Shown here: positions 7,591 to 15,892 of the stretch, piece after piece
Layout of the letters: the number at the start of each line of letters is the position of its first letter
Position numbering within the stretch: the first letter of the stretch is position 1
NCBI GenBank assembly: GCA_041662785.1
Contig: JBAZRW010000001.1
Span: 1 to 64,000 of the forward strand
Reading direction: 5' to 3'
Source: Bdellovibrionales bacterium
GTDB lineage: Bacteria > Pseudomonadota > Alphaproteobacteria > UBA9219
DNA length: 64,000 nt
The notes under the pieces: model-generated
What the model was told of the DNA's origin: nothing
Seen by the model: the letters and a program-made list of their open reading frames with translations, nothing else
The model's database searches: none
Position numbers and translations under genes: made by a program

Positions 7591-9057
7591 ATGGCCAATT
7601 TCCAAGAAGCTTTGACATTTGACGACGTTCTGCTCATTCCGGCGGCCTCTAACGTCTTGCCCTCGGACGTTTCCGTCGCCACCCGCTTTTCCCGCAATGT
7701 CAGCCTTGGAATCCCCCTTGTTTCCGCCGCCATGGACACCGTGACTGAAAGCAGCCTTGCTATCGCGCTGGCACAGGCGGGCGGTATCGGCGTCATCCAT
7801 CGCAACATGTCCCCCGCGCAGCAAGCCGAGGAAGTCCGCAAGGTCAAGCGCTTTGAATCGGGCATGGTCATGAACCCCATTACCATCGCGCCCGATGCGC
7901 CGCTGGCCGCCGCGCTCAAGCTCATGGCCGATTATCGCATTTCCGGCATTCCGGTGGTGGAGCAACCCTCTGGCAAGCTGGTCGGCATCCTGACCAATCG
8001 CGACGTGCGCTTTGCCACCAACCTGCAGCAGCCCGTGGCCGAGCTAATGACCAAGGATAATCTGATCACCATCGGAATGGGCGTGAACAAGGAAGAGAGC
8101 AAACGTCTTCTCCACCAAAACCGCATTGAAAAGCTGATTGTCGTGGACGAGGCCTATCGCTGCGTCGGCCTGTTAACCGTCAAGGACATCGAAAAGGCGC
8201 AACTTCACCCCCATTCCTGCAAAGACGGTCAAGGCCGCCTACGCGCCGCCGCCGCCATCGGAACGGGCGCGGATTCCATCCAGCGCGTTGAGGCCTTAGT
8301 GGACGCAGGCGTCGATGTGATCGTCGTCGATACCGCACATGGCCATTCGGCAGGCGTTCTGGCCGTCGTAAAAAGAATTCGCGCCCATACCTCTGGCGTG
8401 GATATCGTTGCGGGCAACATCGCCACGGCATCCGCCGCGCAGGCGCTTATTGATGCTGGCGCGGACGGAGTCAAAGTGGGCATCGGCCCCGGCTCTATCT
8501 GCACCACGCGCATCGTCGCGGGCGTAGGCGTGCCGCAACTCACCGCCGTGATGAACGCGGCCTCGGTCTGCCGCAAACAAGGCATTCCCGTCATCGCGGA
8601 TGGGGGCATCAAATTCTCGGGCGAGATTGCCAAGGCCATCGCGGCGGGAGCCGATTGCGTCATGCTTGGCTCCCTGTTTGCCGGAACCGATGAAGTGCCG
8701 GGCGAGGTGATCCTCTATCAAGGGCGCTCGTATAAAGGCTATCGCGGCATGGGCAGCCTTGGCGCGATGGTGGAAGGCTCAGCCGACCGCTATTTCCAAA
8801 AAGCCGACACCGGCAACCTCAACAAGCTGGTTCCCGAAGGCATCGAAGGCCGCGTCCCCTATAAAGGCCCTGTGTCGGGCGTGATCCACCAGCTGATCGG
8901 CGGCCTTCGTGCCGCGATGGGCTATACGGGCTGCGGCACGATTGCCGATATGCAGACCAAGGCCGAGTTCGTCCGCATCACGGGTGCGGGCTTGCGTGAA
9001 AGCCACGTCCATGACGTGACCATCACCGCCGAAGCCCCCAATTACAGGGCGGAATAA
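7591..9057 (+). CDS. guaB: Inosine-5'-monophosphate dehydrogenase
   Basis: Catalyses NAD-dependent oxidation of IMP to XMP, the committed step of guanine nucleotide synthesis. The 488 residues hold the TIM barrel interrupted by a pair of CBS domains (about 93-205). The catalytic loop GIGPGSICTTR contains Cys304. The flap and C-terminal segments with GYTGCGTI and RITGAGLRESH complete the family pattern. The ATG follows a clear AAGGGG ribosome binding site. It is monocistronic by spacing; the next plus-strand gene starts 129 bp later. No purine riboswitch-like structure was seen upstream. Confidence 0.97.
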   Translation: MANFQEALTFDDVLLIPAASNVLPSDVSVATRFSRNVSLGIPLVSAAMDTVTESSLAIALAQAGGIGVIHRNMSPAQQAEEVRKVKRFESGMVMNPITIAPDAPLAAALKLMADYRISGIPVVEQPSGKLVGILTNRDVRFATNLQQPVAELMTKDNLITIGMGVNKEESKRLLHQNRIEKLIVVDEAYRCVGLLTVKDIEKAQLHPHSCKDGQGRLRAAAAIGTGADSIQRVEALVDAGVDVIVVDTAHGHSAGVLAVVKRIRAHTSGVDIVAGNIATASAAQALIDAGADGVKVGIGPGSICTTRIVAGVGVPQLTAVMNAASVCRKQGIPVIADGGIKFSGEIAKAIAAGADCVMLGSLFAGTDEVPGEVILYQGRSYKGYRGMGSLGAMVEGSADRYFQKADTGNLNKLVPEGIEGRVPYKGPVSGVIHQLIGGLRAAMGYTGCGTIADMQTKAEFVRITGAGLRESHVHDVTITAEAPNYRAE

Positions 9058-9186
9058 GGCTTTTTACCCAACGAAAGTATTAACCTTCAGCCAACCCCAC
9101 TACCAAACGGGGCGCTTTTGCGCTATGTTCCGACACGCTTGAAATGCGCTTTCTTATTCTAACGCTTTATTTAAACGACGCATAAA

Positions 9187-10302
9187 ATGAAAAAACTAAA
9201 CGTCCTTCTTCTTGGTTGGGGCAAGATGGGCAGCGTTGAGGGCAAAGCCATCCTCTCCTTGCGCCAAGAAATGGAAAAAGAGAATCGGGAGCTCAACCTT
9301 GTCGTTGTCGAGCGCATGAACGACAGGCTGGAAGACGCCAAGCGTTTTGTGCAGTCTGGATTCCCATCCTACACACAGGCGCTCGATTCCATGACAGCCA
9401 CCAACACCTCGCCAGAAATCATCGTCATGGCCTTTAACGATGTGGAGCATTTTCCCGCGTTCAAAAACCTTCTTGAAACAACCCCCTCGATCAAAGCTGT
9501 TTTTTCGGAAAAACCTTTGGCCGCAACACAAGAACAGGCGGAGTGCCTTTATCCATTTATGCATGATAAATTTGTAACCCTTGATACCATTATTAACTTC
9601 AGTCCCGTCTTTGACGCCTTACGTCAATATCTTCCCAACGATATGGCGCTCACACACTTTGATTGTTTCTGGCGCAAAGACCGCACAAAGGACACGCGCC
9701 CTTCGACCGGTATTGTCTCTGATATTATCCACCCCCTTGGCATCGTGTCGGAAATGTTTAAACAAGGCGCCATAACGCTGATGGCTGGCACAGGCTATCA
9801 GGGCTATTTGAGCGATGGGGCCAAAGATGTCGTGTACGAAATCGACACGCGTTGGATGACGGACAAGAAAATCCCCGTAACCTTGCAAACAAGCTATGCT
9901 TACCCCAAGCAACAGCGCGAAGTTATCGCCTACTACAAAAGTGCCGCAGGAGAAACTTGCATCGCTGACCTTCAATTCGACGTAGCGCGCACAACGGATC
10001 GCCTTGTCTTCTCGCACTATGCCTCAAACGGAAAGCAACTTTCTCAAACCACCTACACCAGTGAGCCGGACGATGTCCAAACGGGTTATCAGGGCATGGT
10101 GGGCGACAGGGTTTCTGCCTTTATCGGCTGGAGCTTCCGCGCTTATTTGAAACCCGATGACCAACTGGCGGCGCATAAAATATCCAATTTAGAATCATCA
10201 AGGCTGCTTCAAAACACCATCGAGCAAATCCGCGCACCAAACGCCCCCATGGTGATCACCCAGCGTCCCGCGTTAAGCGTATTAACGCCGCGTCAGGCCT
10301 AG
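9187..10302 (+). CDS. Gfo/Idh/MocA-like oxidoreductase, substrate unknown
   Basis: A 371-residue protein with an N-terminal nucleotide-binding glycine motif (LLLGWGKMG, residues 7-15) and the EKP motif (FSEKPLA, 107-113) that marks the Gfo/Idh/MocA dehydrogenase family. The C-terminal half would be the mixed beta-sheet substrate domain, including an IIHPLGI segment that may contribute the catalytic histidine. Base composition is a little poorer in GC than the neighbours. It stands alone on the plus strand and its 3' end overlaps the convergent glycosyltransferase gene by 21 bp. A sugar or cyclitol dehydrogenase serving the nearby LPS genes is possible but is inference. No ribosome binding site is obvious. 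Confidence 0.75.
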   Translation: MKKLNVLLLGWGKMGSVEGKAILSLRQEMEKENRELNLVVVERMNDRLEDAKRFVQSGFPSYTQALDSMTATNTSPEIIVMAFNDVEHFPAFKNLLETTPSIKAVFSEKPLAATQEQAECLYPFMHDKFVTLDTIINFSPVFDALRQYLPNDMALTHFDCFWRKDRTKDTRPSTGIVSDIIHPLGIVSEMFKQGAITLMAGTGYQGYLSDGAKDVVYEIDTRWMTDKKIPVTLQTSYAYPKQQREVIAYYKSAAGETCIADLQFDVARTTDRLVFSHYASNGKQLSQTTYTSEPDDVQTGYQGMVGDRVSAFIGWSFRAYLKPDDQLAAHKISNLESSRLLQNTIEQIRAPNAPMVITQRPALSVLTPRQA

Positions 10303-11202
10303 GCTCTCTATCACCGCCTCAACGCTCAAGGCCGCGAGCGGCTTGCCTTGCAGCCATGTCGTATGCGCGCCGCGAGGCGATGACCAGTAAGGATCGACCT
10401 GATCCGACATCAGAGCCACCGTCCGTGCCCCCACCACCGCCGCCAGATGCGTTGGCCCCGTATCGTTGCCCACAACGCACTCTGCGCCCCGCGCCAGCGT
10501 TGCCAACTGCGCCAACGTCGTCTGTCCGCTTAAATCCATAACCTCTGGCGCAAGGGCACGAATGGCAGCGATACTTTGCGCGTCAGCTTTTGTGCCAACA
10601 GCAATCGACACAATCCCTTTTTCCGCCAGCTTTTGTGCCAACGCAGCGAACGATTCCGGCGGCCAGCGCTTATACAAACGATCGGGGGCGCACCCCGCAA
10701 TCAACAGCACGTATTTTTCTGGAATCGCAACGCCCTTCATCGGGGCAGCCAGCCATGACAGATCGGGAGGCTGAACCTCTTTAATCCCCGCCGCCTCCAG
10801 CTGCGCGGCCAGAAAATCCGTATAGTGCGTCTTGGGCGCGGGTGGCCACGGGCGCGGGAAGCGGCAGCCCTTGACCGCGCCAGACCATTCGGGCTTTCCC
10901 AAAGCATGAAACAAAATTGATTGCCTCGGCTTGCCCTGAAAATCGTAAACGCGTGTCGGCGCAAAGGCACGAACCAGCCTCAACAACTTGATCCATTTCA
11001 GAGGCTGCCAAACCTTGGGCCTAGGATCAAGCAGCACGAGATCAAACCACGGCATCGAAAGGCCAAAAGCCGCAAAAGGCGGCGCGGTCAAAAGCGCAAT
11101 CTCAGCCTCAGGATGCGCGGCACGGATAGCGGCAAACGCGCCCATGCACAAAACCAGATCGCCCAAAGCCCCAAGCTTGATGACTAGAATTCGTTCTTTC
11201 AT
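10282..11202 (-). CDS. Glycosyltransferase family 9 (heptosyltransferase-like)
   Basis: A 306-residue GT-B enzyme starting MKERILVIKLGALGDLV, the hallmark N-terminus of GT9 ADP-heptose:LPS heptosyltransferases. The C-terminal half has GNDTGPTHLAA, the donor-binding signature of the family. It is the last gene of the minus-strand lpx chain and overlaps the preceding glycosyltransferase by 4 bp, which points to inner-core LPS assembly. Whether the donor is ADP-heptose and which acceptor position it uses cannot be told. Its 3' end overlaps the convergent oxidoreductase gene. Confidence 0.88.
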   Translation of the reverse strand: MKERILVIKLGALGDLVLCMGAFAAIRAAHPEAEIALLTAPPFAAFGLSMPWFDLVLLDPRPKVWQPLKWIKLLRLVRAFAPTRVYDFQGKPRQSILFHALGKPEWSGAVKGCRFPRPWPPAPKTHYTDFLAAQLEAAGIKEVQPPDLSWLAAPMKGVAIPEKYVLLIAGCAPDRLYKRWPPESFAALAQKLAEKGIVSIAVGTKADAQSIAAIRALAPEVMDLSGQTTLAQLATLARGAECVVGNDTGPTHLAAVVGARTVALMSDQVDPYWSSPRGAHTTWLQGKPLAALSVEAVIESLGLTRR

Positions 11203-12350
11203 GGCCGTGCCTTTTCCGCCGCCACCTCATCATACACCGCCAGCGTTTTGGCGATCATCAACGCATCCGTGAAGTGTGCAGCAACGTGGGCGCGGCCAGT
11301 CTTGCCCATCGCGGCAGTGGCCTCTGGCGTCATCGCCAACGCCTTGGCCATCGCGCTTGCCCACGCAGGGGCATCGTCCGGTGCGACCAGCCAGCCTGTC
11401 TTCCCCACCACAATCGTGTTCTTCATCCCGCCAAGGTCGCTGGCAATCACGGGCACGCCAGCGGCCATCGCCTCCACCGGCACGCGGCCAAAGCCTTCGG
11501 GAACCTTGGACGGTTGTAGGGCAAGCCGCGCAAGGGCATAAGCCGCCGCCATATCCTTGCACGCGCCGACAAGCCTCACAACGTCATCCAACTCTTCCTC
11601 TTGGATCAAGGAGCGAAGGCGCTGCGTATAGCCCTCCCTCCCCTGATCGTCGCCTACCAACAAAACAGGTGGCGAAACCTGTCCCTGCTTCCTTAAAAGG
11701 GCAACAGCGCGAATGACCGTTTCATGCCCCTTGATAGATGAAAGCCGCGCAGGCAAAAGGATGGCTTTTTCCTCTGGCTTCATCCCCCATGCCTCTCGCA
11801 AGGCCTCGACACGCCCCTGCTCTATCGCCAAAGGATCAAAAGCCTTCACATCCACGCCGCGATCAACCAGACGTAGGCGATCCTTGCCCACGCCGTAATG
11901 CTCGCTGACATGCGCCGCGATAAAAGGCGAAATCGCGATCACGCGATCCGCCGCCGCCATCACGCTGTTGTACGCGCGTTTAACGGCACTAGAAAACTTG
12001 TACGCCGCATGAAACGTCGTCACAAAAGGACACCCCGTCAGGCGGCAGGCGATCTTGGCGCTCCACGCGGGGGCACGGGACCGCGCATGAACAATGTCCA
12101 CGCCCTCGCGGCGGATCAGCTCGGCCAGCCAAAACGCGTTGCGAATAATCCGCGCCGGATTCTTGGTCGCCACGTCGCGCTTGATAAAAACCGCGCCAGC
12201 CTCCTCCGCCGTTTTTTCGCGCCAGCCGCCTGTGGACACGATGATGGCACGATCACCGCGTTTGACTAGCGCGGCGGCCATATCGACGCAGGCTTGCTCC
12301 GCCCCGCCAGAGCCAAGCGCCGGAATAATTTGCAAAACGGTTAGGGGCAT
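11199..12350 (-). CDS. Glycosyltransferase family 4 (GT-B)
   Basis: A 383-residue cytoplasmic glycosyltransferase. The N-terminal acceptor domain begins LQIIPALGSGGAEQ, a typical GT4 glycine-rich loop. The C-terminal nucleotide-sugar domain carries the E-x7-E motif in PEGFGRVPVEAMAAG, followed by VIASDLGG. It overlaps lpxB upstream and the GT9 gene downstream, so all three are translated as a coupled block. The context suggests LPS core sugar transfer. The sugar donor is not identifiable. The ATG at 12348-12350 has AAGGAG a few bases upstream. Confidence 0.88.
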   Translation of the reverse strand: MPLTVLQIIPALGSGGAEQACVDMAAALVKRGDRAIIVSTGGWREKTAEEAGAVFIKRDVATKNPARIIRNAFWLAELIRREGVDIVHARSRAPAWSAKIACRLTGCPFVTTFHAAYKFSSAVKRAYNSVMAAADRVIAISPFIAAHVSEHYGVGKDRLRLVDRGVDVKAFDPLAIEQGRVEALREAWGMKPEEKAILLPARLSSIKGHETVIRAVALLRKQGQVSPPVLLVGDDQGREGYTQRLRSLIQEEELDDVVRLVGACKDMAAAYALARLALQPSKVPEGFGRVPVEAMAAGVPVIASDLGGMKNTIVVGKTGWLVAPDDAPAWASAMAKALAMTPEATAAMGKTGRAHVAAHFTDALMIAKTLAVYDEVAAEKARP

Positions 12351-13531
12351 GATGGCTCCTTTTCCGGAAAGGCGACGCGCCAGACCGTCTCAGCCGCTTT
12401 ATTGGAAGGCGTGAACGCCCCGCGCCCCAGCCACGCGCCAATAGATGTCAAATCCGCCTTTGCCGCCGCATGACGCTTAGAATCCCCCATCACTTCCACA
12501 AGCGCGGCAGCAAGATTTTCGGGCGTGCATTGCTCCTGCAAGAACTCCGGCATCACGGCGCGATCTTGCATAATGTTCACAAGCGTCGCAAACCGCGCCT
12601 TGATAAAGGGGCGATAAAGAGCCGCCGTCAGCCGCCCAATCTTATACGCGATCACGGTCGGCAACGCCGCTAAGGCCAGCTCAACCGACACCGTACCGGA
12701 ACACGCCAGCGCAGCGCGGCAGGCCGCATAGGCATCGTATTTAGCCTCATCACCGCGCACCAGATGAACGGGCACAGACCACGCCTTCGTTTCCTTTTCG
12801 ATCAAGGGCGCAACGGCCTCCACCACCGGCAAAGCAATTTCCAGCTTGGGAAAACGCTCGCGCAGCTGGCGCACCGTCTCGCGGAACGTGGGGAGCAAAC
12901 GGCTCACCTCACCCATGCGACTTCCGGGCAGCACGCATAAAAGCGGCGTATCCGGCGCGATGGCAAAGGCCTCGCGAAACCGCGCCCCGTCGCCGCGCCC
13001 CGCACCGCTTTCCACCAAAGGATGACCGACGAACGTGCAAGGCAGCCCTTCTTTGGTAAAATACGGAGGCTCAAACGGCAAAAGCGCGAGCAGATGATCC
13101 AAAAATTGTGCGATTTTCTTCGCCCGCCCTGCCCGCCATGCCCACACCGTCGGCGCAACATAGTGGATCAACGGGATACCCTGTCCCTTCAGCGCCTTGG
13201 CGACGCGAAAGGAAAAATCGGGCGAGTCAATGGTGATCAGCGCGGCGGGACGCGCCGCCTTCACGGCCTCTTTCGTTTCACGTAAACGCCGCAACAACAG
13301 CGGCAGATGACGGACCAGCTCGAACAAGCCCATGTGCGCCAAATCCGCTTGAGGGAACAACAGATCGATCCCCTCAGCCTCCATACGAGGCCCGCCGACG
13401 CCCGCAAAACGCACGCGACCGCCCGTTTTCTTTTTAAGACCGCGCATCAAATCCGCGCCCAGATAATCGCCCGACGCTTCCCCCGCGACAAGGAAGAAAA
13501 GCGGGGCCTCATTTGTTCCAGCCTCAGCCAT
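12341..13531 (-). CDS. lpxB: Lipid-A-disaccharide synthase
   Basis: Condenses UDP-2,3-diacylglucosamine with lipid X (2,3-diacylglucosamine 1-phosphate) to form the lipid A disaccharide at the inner membrane. The 396-residue protein has the family N-terminus FFLVAGEASGDYLGADL, then FAGVGGPRME, and the donor-site region LPGSRMGEV and ACSGTVSVELAL. I chose the ATG at 13531, preceded by GGAG; a GTG at 13540 would add three residues. It overlaps the end of lpxI and the start of the GT4 gene. It follows LpxI in both the operon and the pathway. Confidence 0.96.
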   Translation of the reverse strand: MAEAGTNEAPLFFLVAGEASGDYLGADLMRGLKKKTGGRVRFAGVGGPRMEAEGIDLLFPQADLAHMGLFELVRHLPLLLRRLRETKEAVKAARPAALITIDSPDFSFRVAKALKGQGIPLIHYVAPTVWAWRAGRAKKIAQFLDHLLALLPFEPPYFTKEGLPCTFVGHPLVESGAGRGDGARFREAFAIAPDTPLLCVLPGSRMGEVSRLLPTFRETVRQLRERFPKLEIALPVVEAVAPLIEKETKAWSVPVHLVRGDEAKYDAYAACRAALACSGTVSVELALAALPTVIAYKIGRLTAALYRPFIKARFATLVNIMQDRAVMPEFLQEQCTPENLAAALVEVMGDSKRHAAAKADLTSIGAWLGRGAFTPSNKAAETVWRVAFPEKEPSCP

Positions 13532-14375
13532 TCTCCGCACCGTTTAACGGCAATCCTACGATAAAGACGCCCAGCATGTCGGCGGCCTCAATCGTTTTTT
13601 CGCGCTCAAGGATCAGGCTGCGACCTGCCTCCACCGCGATTCCGGCAAGGCCTGCCGCGTGAACATGGCGCACCGTATCGATGCCGATGGTCGGCAGATC
13701 AAAGCGATTGTCCTGCTGCGGCTTGGCAATCTTGACCAAGACGCCGCCGCCGCCATCGCGCCGAACGCCAAGCGAGCGTTCGATCAGCGCATCCGTGCCC
13801 TCGACAGCCTCGACGCCCAGAATGATCCCCTGTTGCACGATCACGGCCTGCCCCACGTCAAGACGACCCAATGTGCTGGCAATCTCAACCGCACGACGGA
13901 TATCCTCTTGCGCCAGCTCATCAGGCACAACGGTGGTAAGCGTCCCTTCGGGCGCGAGCAAATCGGCGAACACATCCGCCACGCCAACAAGGCGAACGCC
14001 GCATTCGTCCTCAAGAGCCTTGCCCACGCCGCGCAAAAGCCCGTCGTCACCCAAAGCGTTCATGCCAATTTTTGTCAGGATTTTCAGCGTCAGCCAATCG
14101 GGCTTCAGCTCAGCCACCGAGGGGCGACGCACGCGCCCTAGCATAATGATATCCTCAATCTTCTCTCGCTCGCACAGCTCTTTCAGCCGCGCAAACGCAC
14201 CCAAAGGCAAGACTTCATGAGGCACGCCCGCGCCCGCCAGATCAGGCTCCGCATGACCTTCAAGGCATACGACAAAGAAGGGCCGATCCAACGCCTGACA
14301 CGCGGCAATCAGCTGGCGCGGCGCGGCCCCGCCGCCCGCTAAAATGCCAAGTTTTGGGGCGTTGGTCACGGCCAT
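13524..14375 (-). CDS. lpxI: UDP-2,3-diacylglucosamine pyrophosphatase LpxI
   Basis: LpxI hydrolyses UDP-2,3-diacylglucosamine to lipid X and UMP. It is the analogue of LpxH typical of alphaproteobacteria. The 283-residue protein starts near LGILAGGGAAPRQLI, the N-terminal family signature, and contains IIMLGRV and the C-terminal DUF1009-type segment DLPTIGIDTV. The ATG at 14375 lies 9 bp after the lpxA stop behind a GGGGAGG ribosome binding site. An upstream in-frame GTG at 14408 would overlap lpxA and is less likely. The gene is between lpxA and lpxB, its usual place in alphaproteobacteria. Confidence 0.93.
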   Translation of the reverse strand: MAVTNAPKLGILAGGGAAPRQLIAACQALDRPFFVVCLEGHAEPDLAGAGVPHEVLPLGAFARLKELCEREKIEDIIMLGRVRRPSVAELKPDWLTLKILTKIGMNALGDDGLLRGVGKALEDECGVRLVGVADVFADLLAPEGTLTTVVPDELAQEDIRRAVEIASTLGRLDVGQAVIVQQGIILGVEAVEGTDALIERSLGVRRDGGGGVLVKIAKPQQDNRFDLPTIGIDTVRHVHAAGLAGIAVEAGRSLILEREKTIEAADMLGVFIVGLPLNGAENG

Positions 14376-14383
14376 ACCCTCCC

Positions 14384-15181
14384 CTACTCTTCGTGTTCCG
14401 GCTGGCACAGCGCCCGCGAGGTACGCGCACGGATAAAGTCAACCATACCGTCCACAAGCGAACGGCTGCCGTAATGCTCGGCCACATCCTCAAGCCTTTC
14501 GGCCATCGTGCCTTCCTTGGAAAAGAGCATGCGATACGCACTACGCAGCGCATGAATATCCTCACGCGAAAAGCCGCGACGCTCAAGGCCCACGATGTTC
14601 AGCCCCGCCAGATAGGCGCGGTCGCCCTTCACCATGCCGTAAGGGATCACGTCGCTTTCCACGCCCGACATCCCGCCGATCATGGCATGAGTGCCAATCC
14701 GCACGAACTGATGCACGGCGGAAAGGCCGCCGATCACGGCAAAATCACCGACATGCACATGGCCCGCCAACGTCGCATTGTTGGCCATCACAACGTTGTT
14801 ACCCACATCGCAATCATGCGCGACATGAACGCCAACCATAAAGAGTCCATTGTCACCAACCTTGGTGAGCATGCCACCGCCTTCGGTGCCGGGATTCATC
14901 GTCACATATTCGCGGATCTGGTTATTCGCGCCAATCTCTAGCGTCGAAAGCTCACCATGATATTTCAAATCCTGTGGACGCTGCCCGATGGAGGCAAAAG
15001 GATAGATAACCGTCCCCGCTCCAATCGTCGTGCGACCGTCCACCACAACATGCGCGACAAGCTTGACCTTATCGCCCAAAACAACATCTGCGCCGATAAC
15101 GCAATAGGGCCCAATGTCCACGCCTTCGCCCAGCTGAGCCGCAGGATCGATCAGTGCCGTAGGATGAATGATTTGGGTCAT
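14384..15181 (-). CDS. lpxA: UDP-N-acetylglucosamine acyltransferase
   Basis: LpxA transfers a 3-hydroxyacyl chain from ACP to UDP-GlcNAc, the first step of lipid A synthesis. The 265-residue protein is a left-handed beta-helix of hexapeptide repeats. The central region VHVAHDCDVGNNVVMANN holds the conserved catalytic histidine, and HQFVRIG is a further family motif. The C-terminal helical region starts near GLERRGFS. It overlaps fabZ by 4 bp upstream, which links lipid A and fatty acid supply of the same 3-hydroxyacyl-ACP pool. Confidence 0.96.
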   Translation of the reverse strand: MTQIIHPTALIDPAAQLGEGVDIGPYCVIGADVVLGDKVKLVAHVVVDGRTTIGAGTVIYPFASIGQRPQDLKYHGELSTLEIGANNQIREYVTMNPGTEGGGMLTKVGDNGLFMVGVHVAHDCDVGNNVVMANNATLAGHVHVGDFAVIGGLSAVHQFVRIGTHAMIGGMSGVESDVIPYGMVKGDRAYLAGLNIVGLERRGFSREDIHALRSAYRMLFSKEGTMAERLEDVAEHYGSRSLVDGMVDFIRARTSRALCQPEHEE

Positions 15182-15657
15182 ACTGTTGCCGTCCTGCCCT
15201 CATCGGGGACAAGCATCGCGGTAAACGTGGCCTCGGCCACAAGGCCACCGTCCACAAACGCCTCGCCACGGAATTTCCAGACCGTGCCACGGTTACGTTC
15301 TTTCTTCACCTTGATATGCAATTGGTCACCGGGTAAAACAGGCTTGCGGAAACGGGCGTCCTCAACGCTCATGAAATACACGACATGCGTGCCGGCATCC
15401 ACGCCTTCGATGGAATCCACCACCAGCGTCGCGGCGGTCTGCGCCATCGCCTCAATGATCAACACACCGGGCATAATGGGATGGCCCGGAAAGTGCCCCT
15501 GAAAAAACGGCTCGTTCACCGAGACGTTCTTAACCCCCGTGCAGCTTTCGCCATGCACGATATCAATGACCTTCTCAATCATCAAAAAGGGATACCGATG
15601 CGGAATCCTTTTCATGATCCCGTTGACATCGATTGAATTGGTTTTAGGCTCGGCCAT
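15178..15657 (-). CDS. fabZ: 3-hydroxyacyl-ACP dehydratase FabZ
   Basis: FabZ dehydrates 3-hydroxyacyl-ACP in fatty acid elongation, competing with LpxA for its substrate. The 159-residue hot-dog-fold protein contains the active-site segment GHFPGHPIMPGVLIIEA with catalytic His (about 58) and Glu69. It has a normal ATG and forms a 4-bp overlap with lpxA. Directly upstream, where alphaproteobacteria often carry lpxD, there is instead a repeat element and an orphan binding-protein gene. lpxD itself is at 55085-56182. Confidence 0.96.
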   Translation of the reverse strand: MAEPKTNSIDVNGIMKRIPHRYPFLMIEKVIDIVHGESCTGVKNVSVNEPFFQGHFPGHPIMPGVLIIEAMAQTAATLVVDSIEGVDAGTHVVYFMSVEDARFRKPVLPGDQLHIKVKKERNRGTVWKFRGEAFVDGGLVAEATFTAMLVPDEGRTATV

Positions 15658-15727
15658 CTTATTCTCCGTTTAGATTATAAAGGGTCTCTGATCGTTTTTT
15701 TGTTCCGTCATCTGTGTCTTTTCTCTT

Positions 15728-15876
15728 GTCATCCCCGCGAAGGCGGGGATCCAGCTGCGCCGCGTCTGCGGCGCGGCATAAGACTCAAAAAAACGTTACA
15801 ACAGCGCTTGTTTTTCTTTTTTTACTCATACGCTCGCTATCGCTCGCCGCTGGATCCCCGCCTTCGCGGGGATGAC
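15728..15876. repeat. 149-bp palindromic element with 28-bp perfect terminal inverted repeats
   Basis: The element begins GTCATCCCCGCG and ends CGCGGGGATGAC. The outer 28 bp at each end are perfect reverse complements, and each end is itself a hairpin. An inner GCGCCGC/GCGGCGC hairpin follows the left end. It is the clearest member of a dispersed, non-coding, MITE-like family. Other copies lie at 1-84, 21904-22015, 24171-24280, 26797-26916, 29474-29579, 32661-32740, 36519-36692, 42337-42538 and 49633-49749. It fills most of the fabZ-15893 gap. Confidence 0.9.
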
Positions 15877-15892
15877 GGAATCATTTTGCCCC

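Noticed and set aside
9100..9125. Terminator after guaB (CCCC/GGGG hairpin)
   Set aside because: Only a 4-bp stem with a 10-base loop and a short T run; too weak to call.
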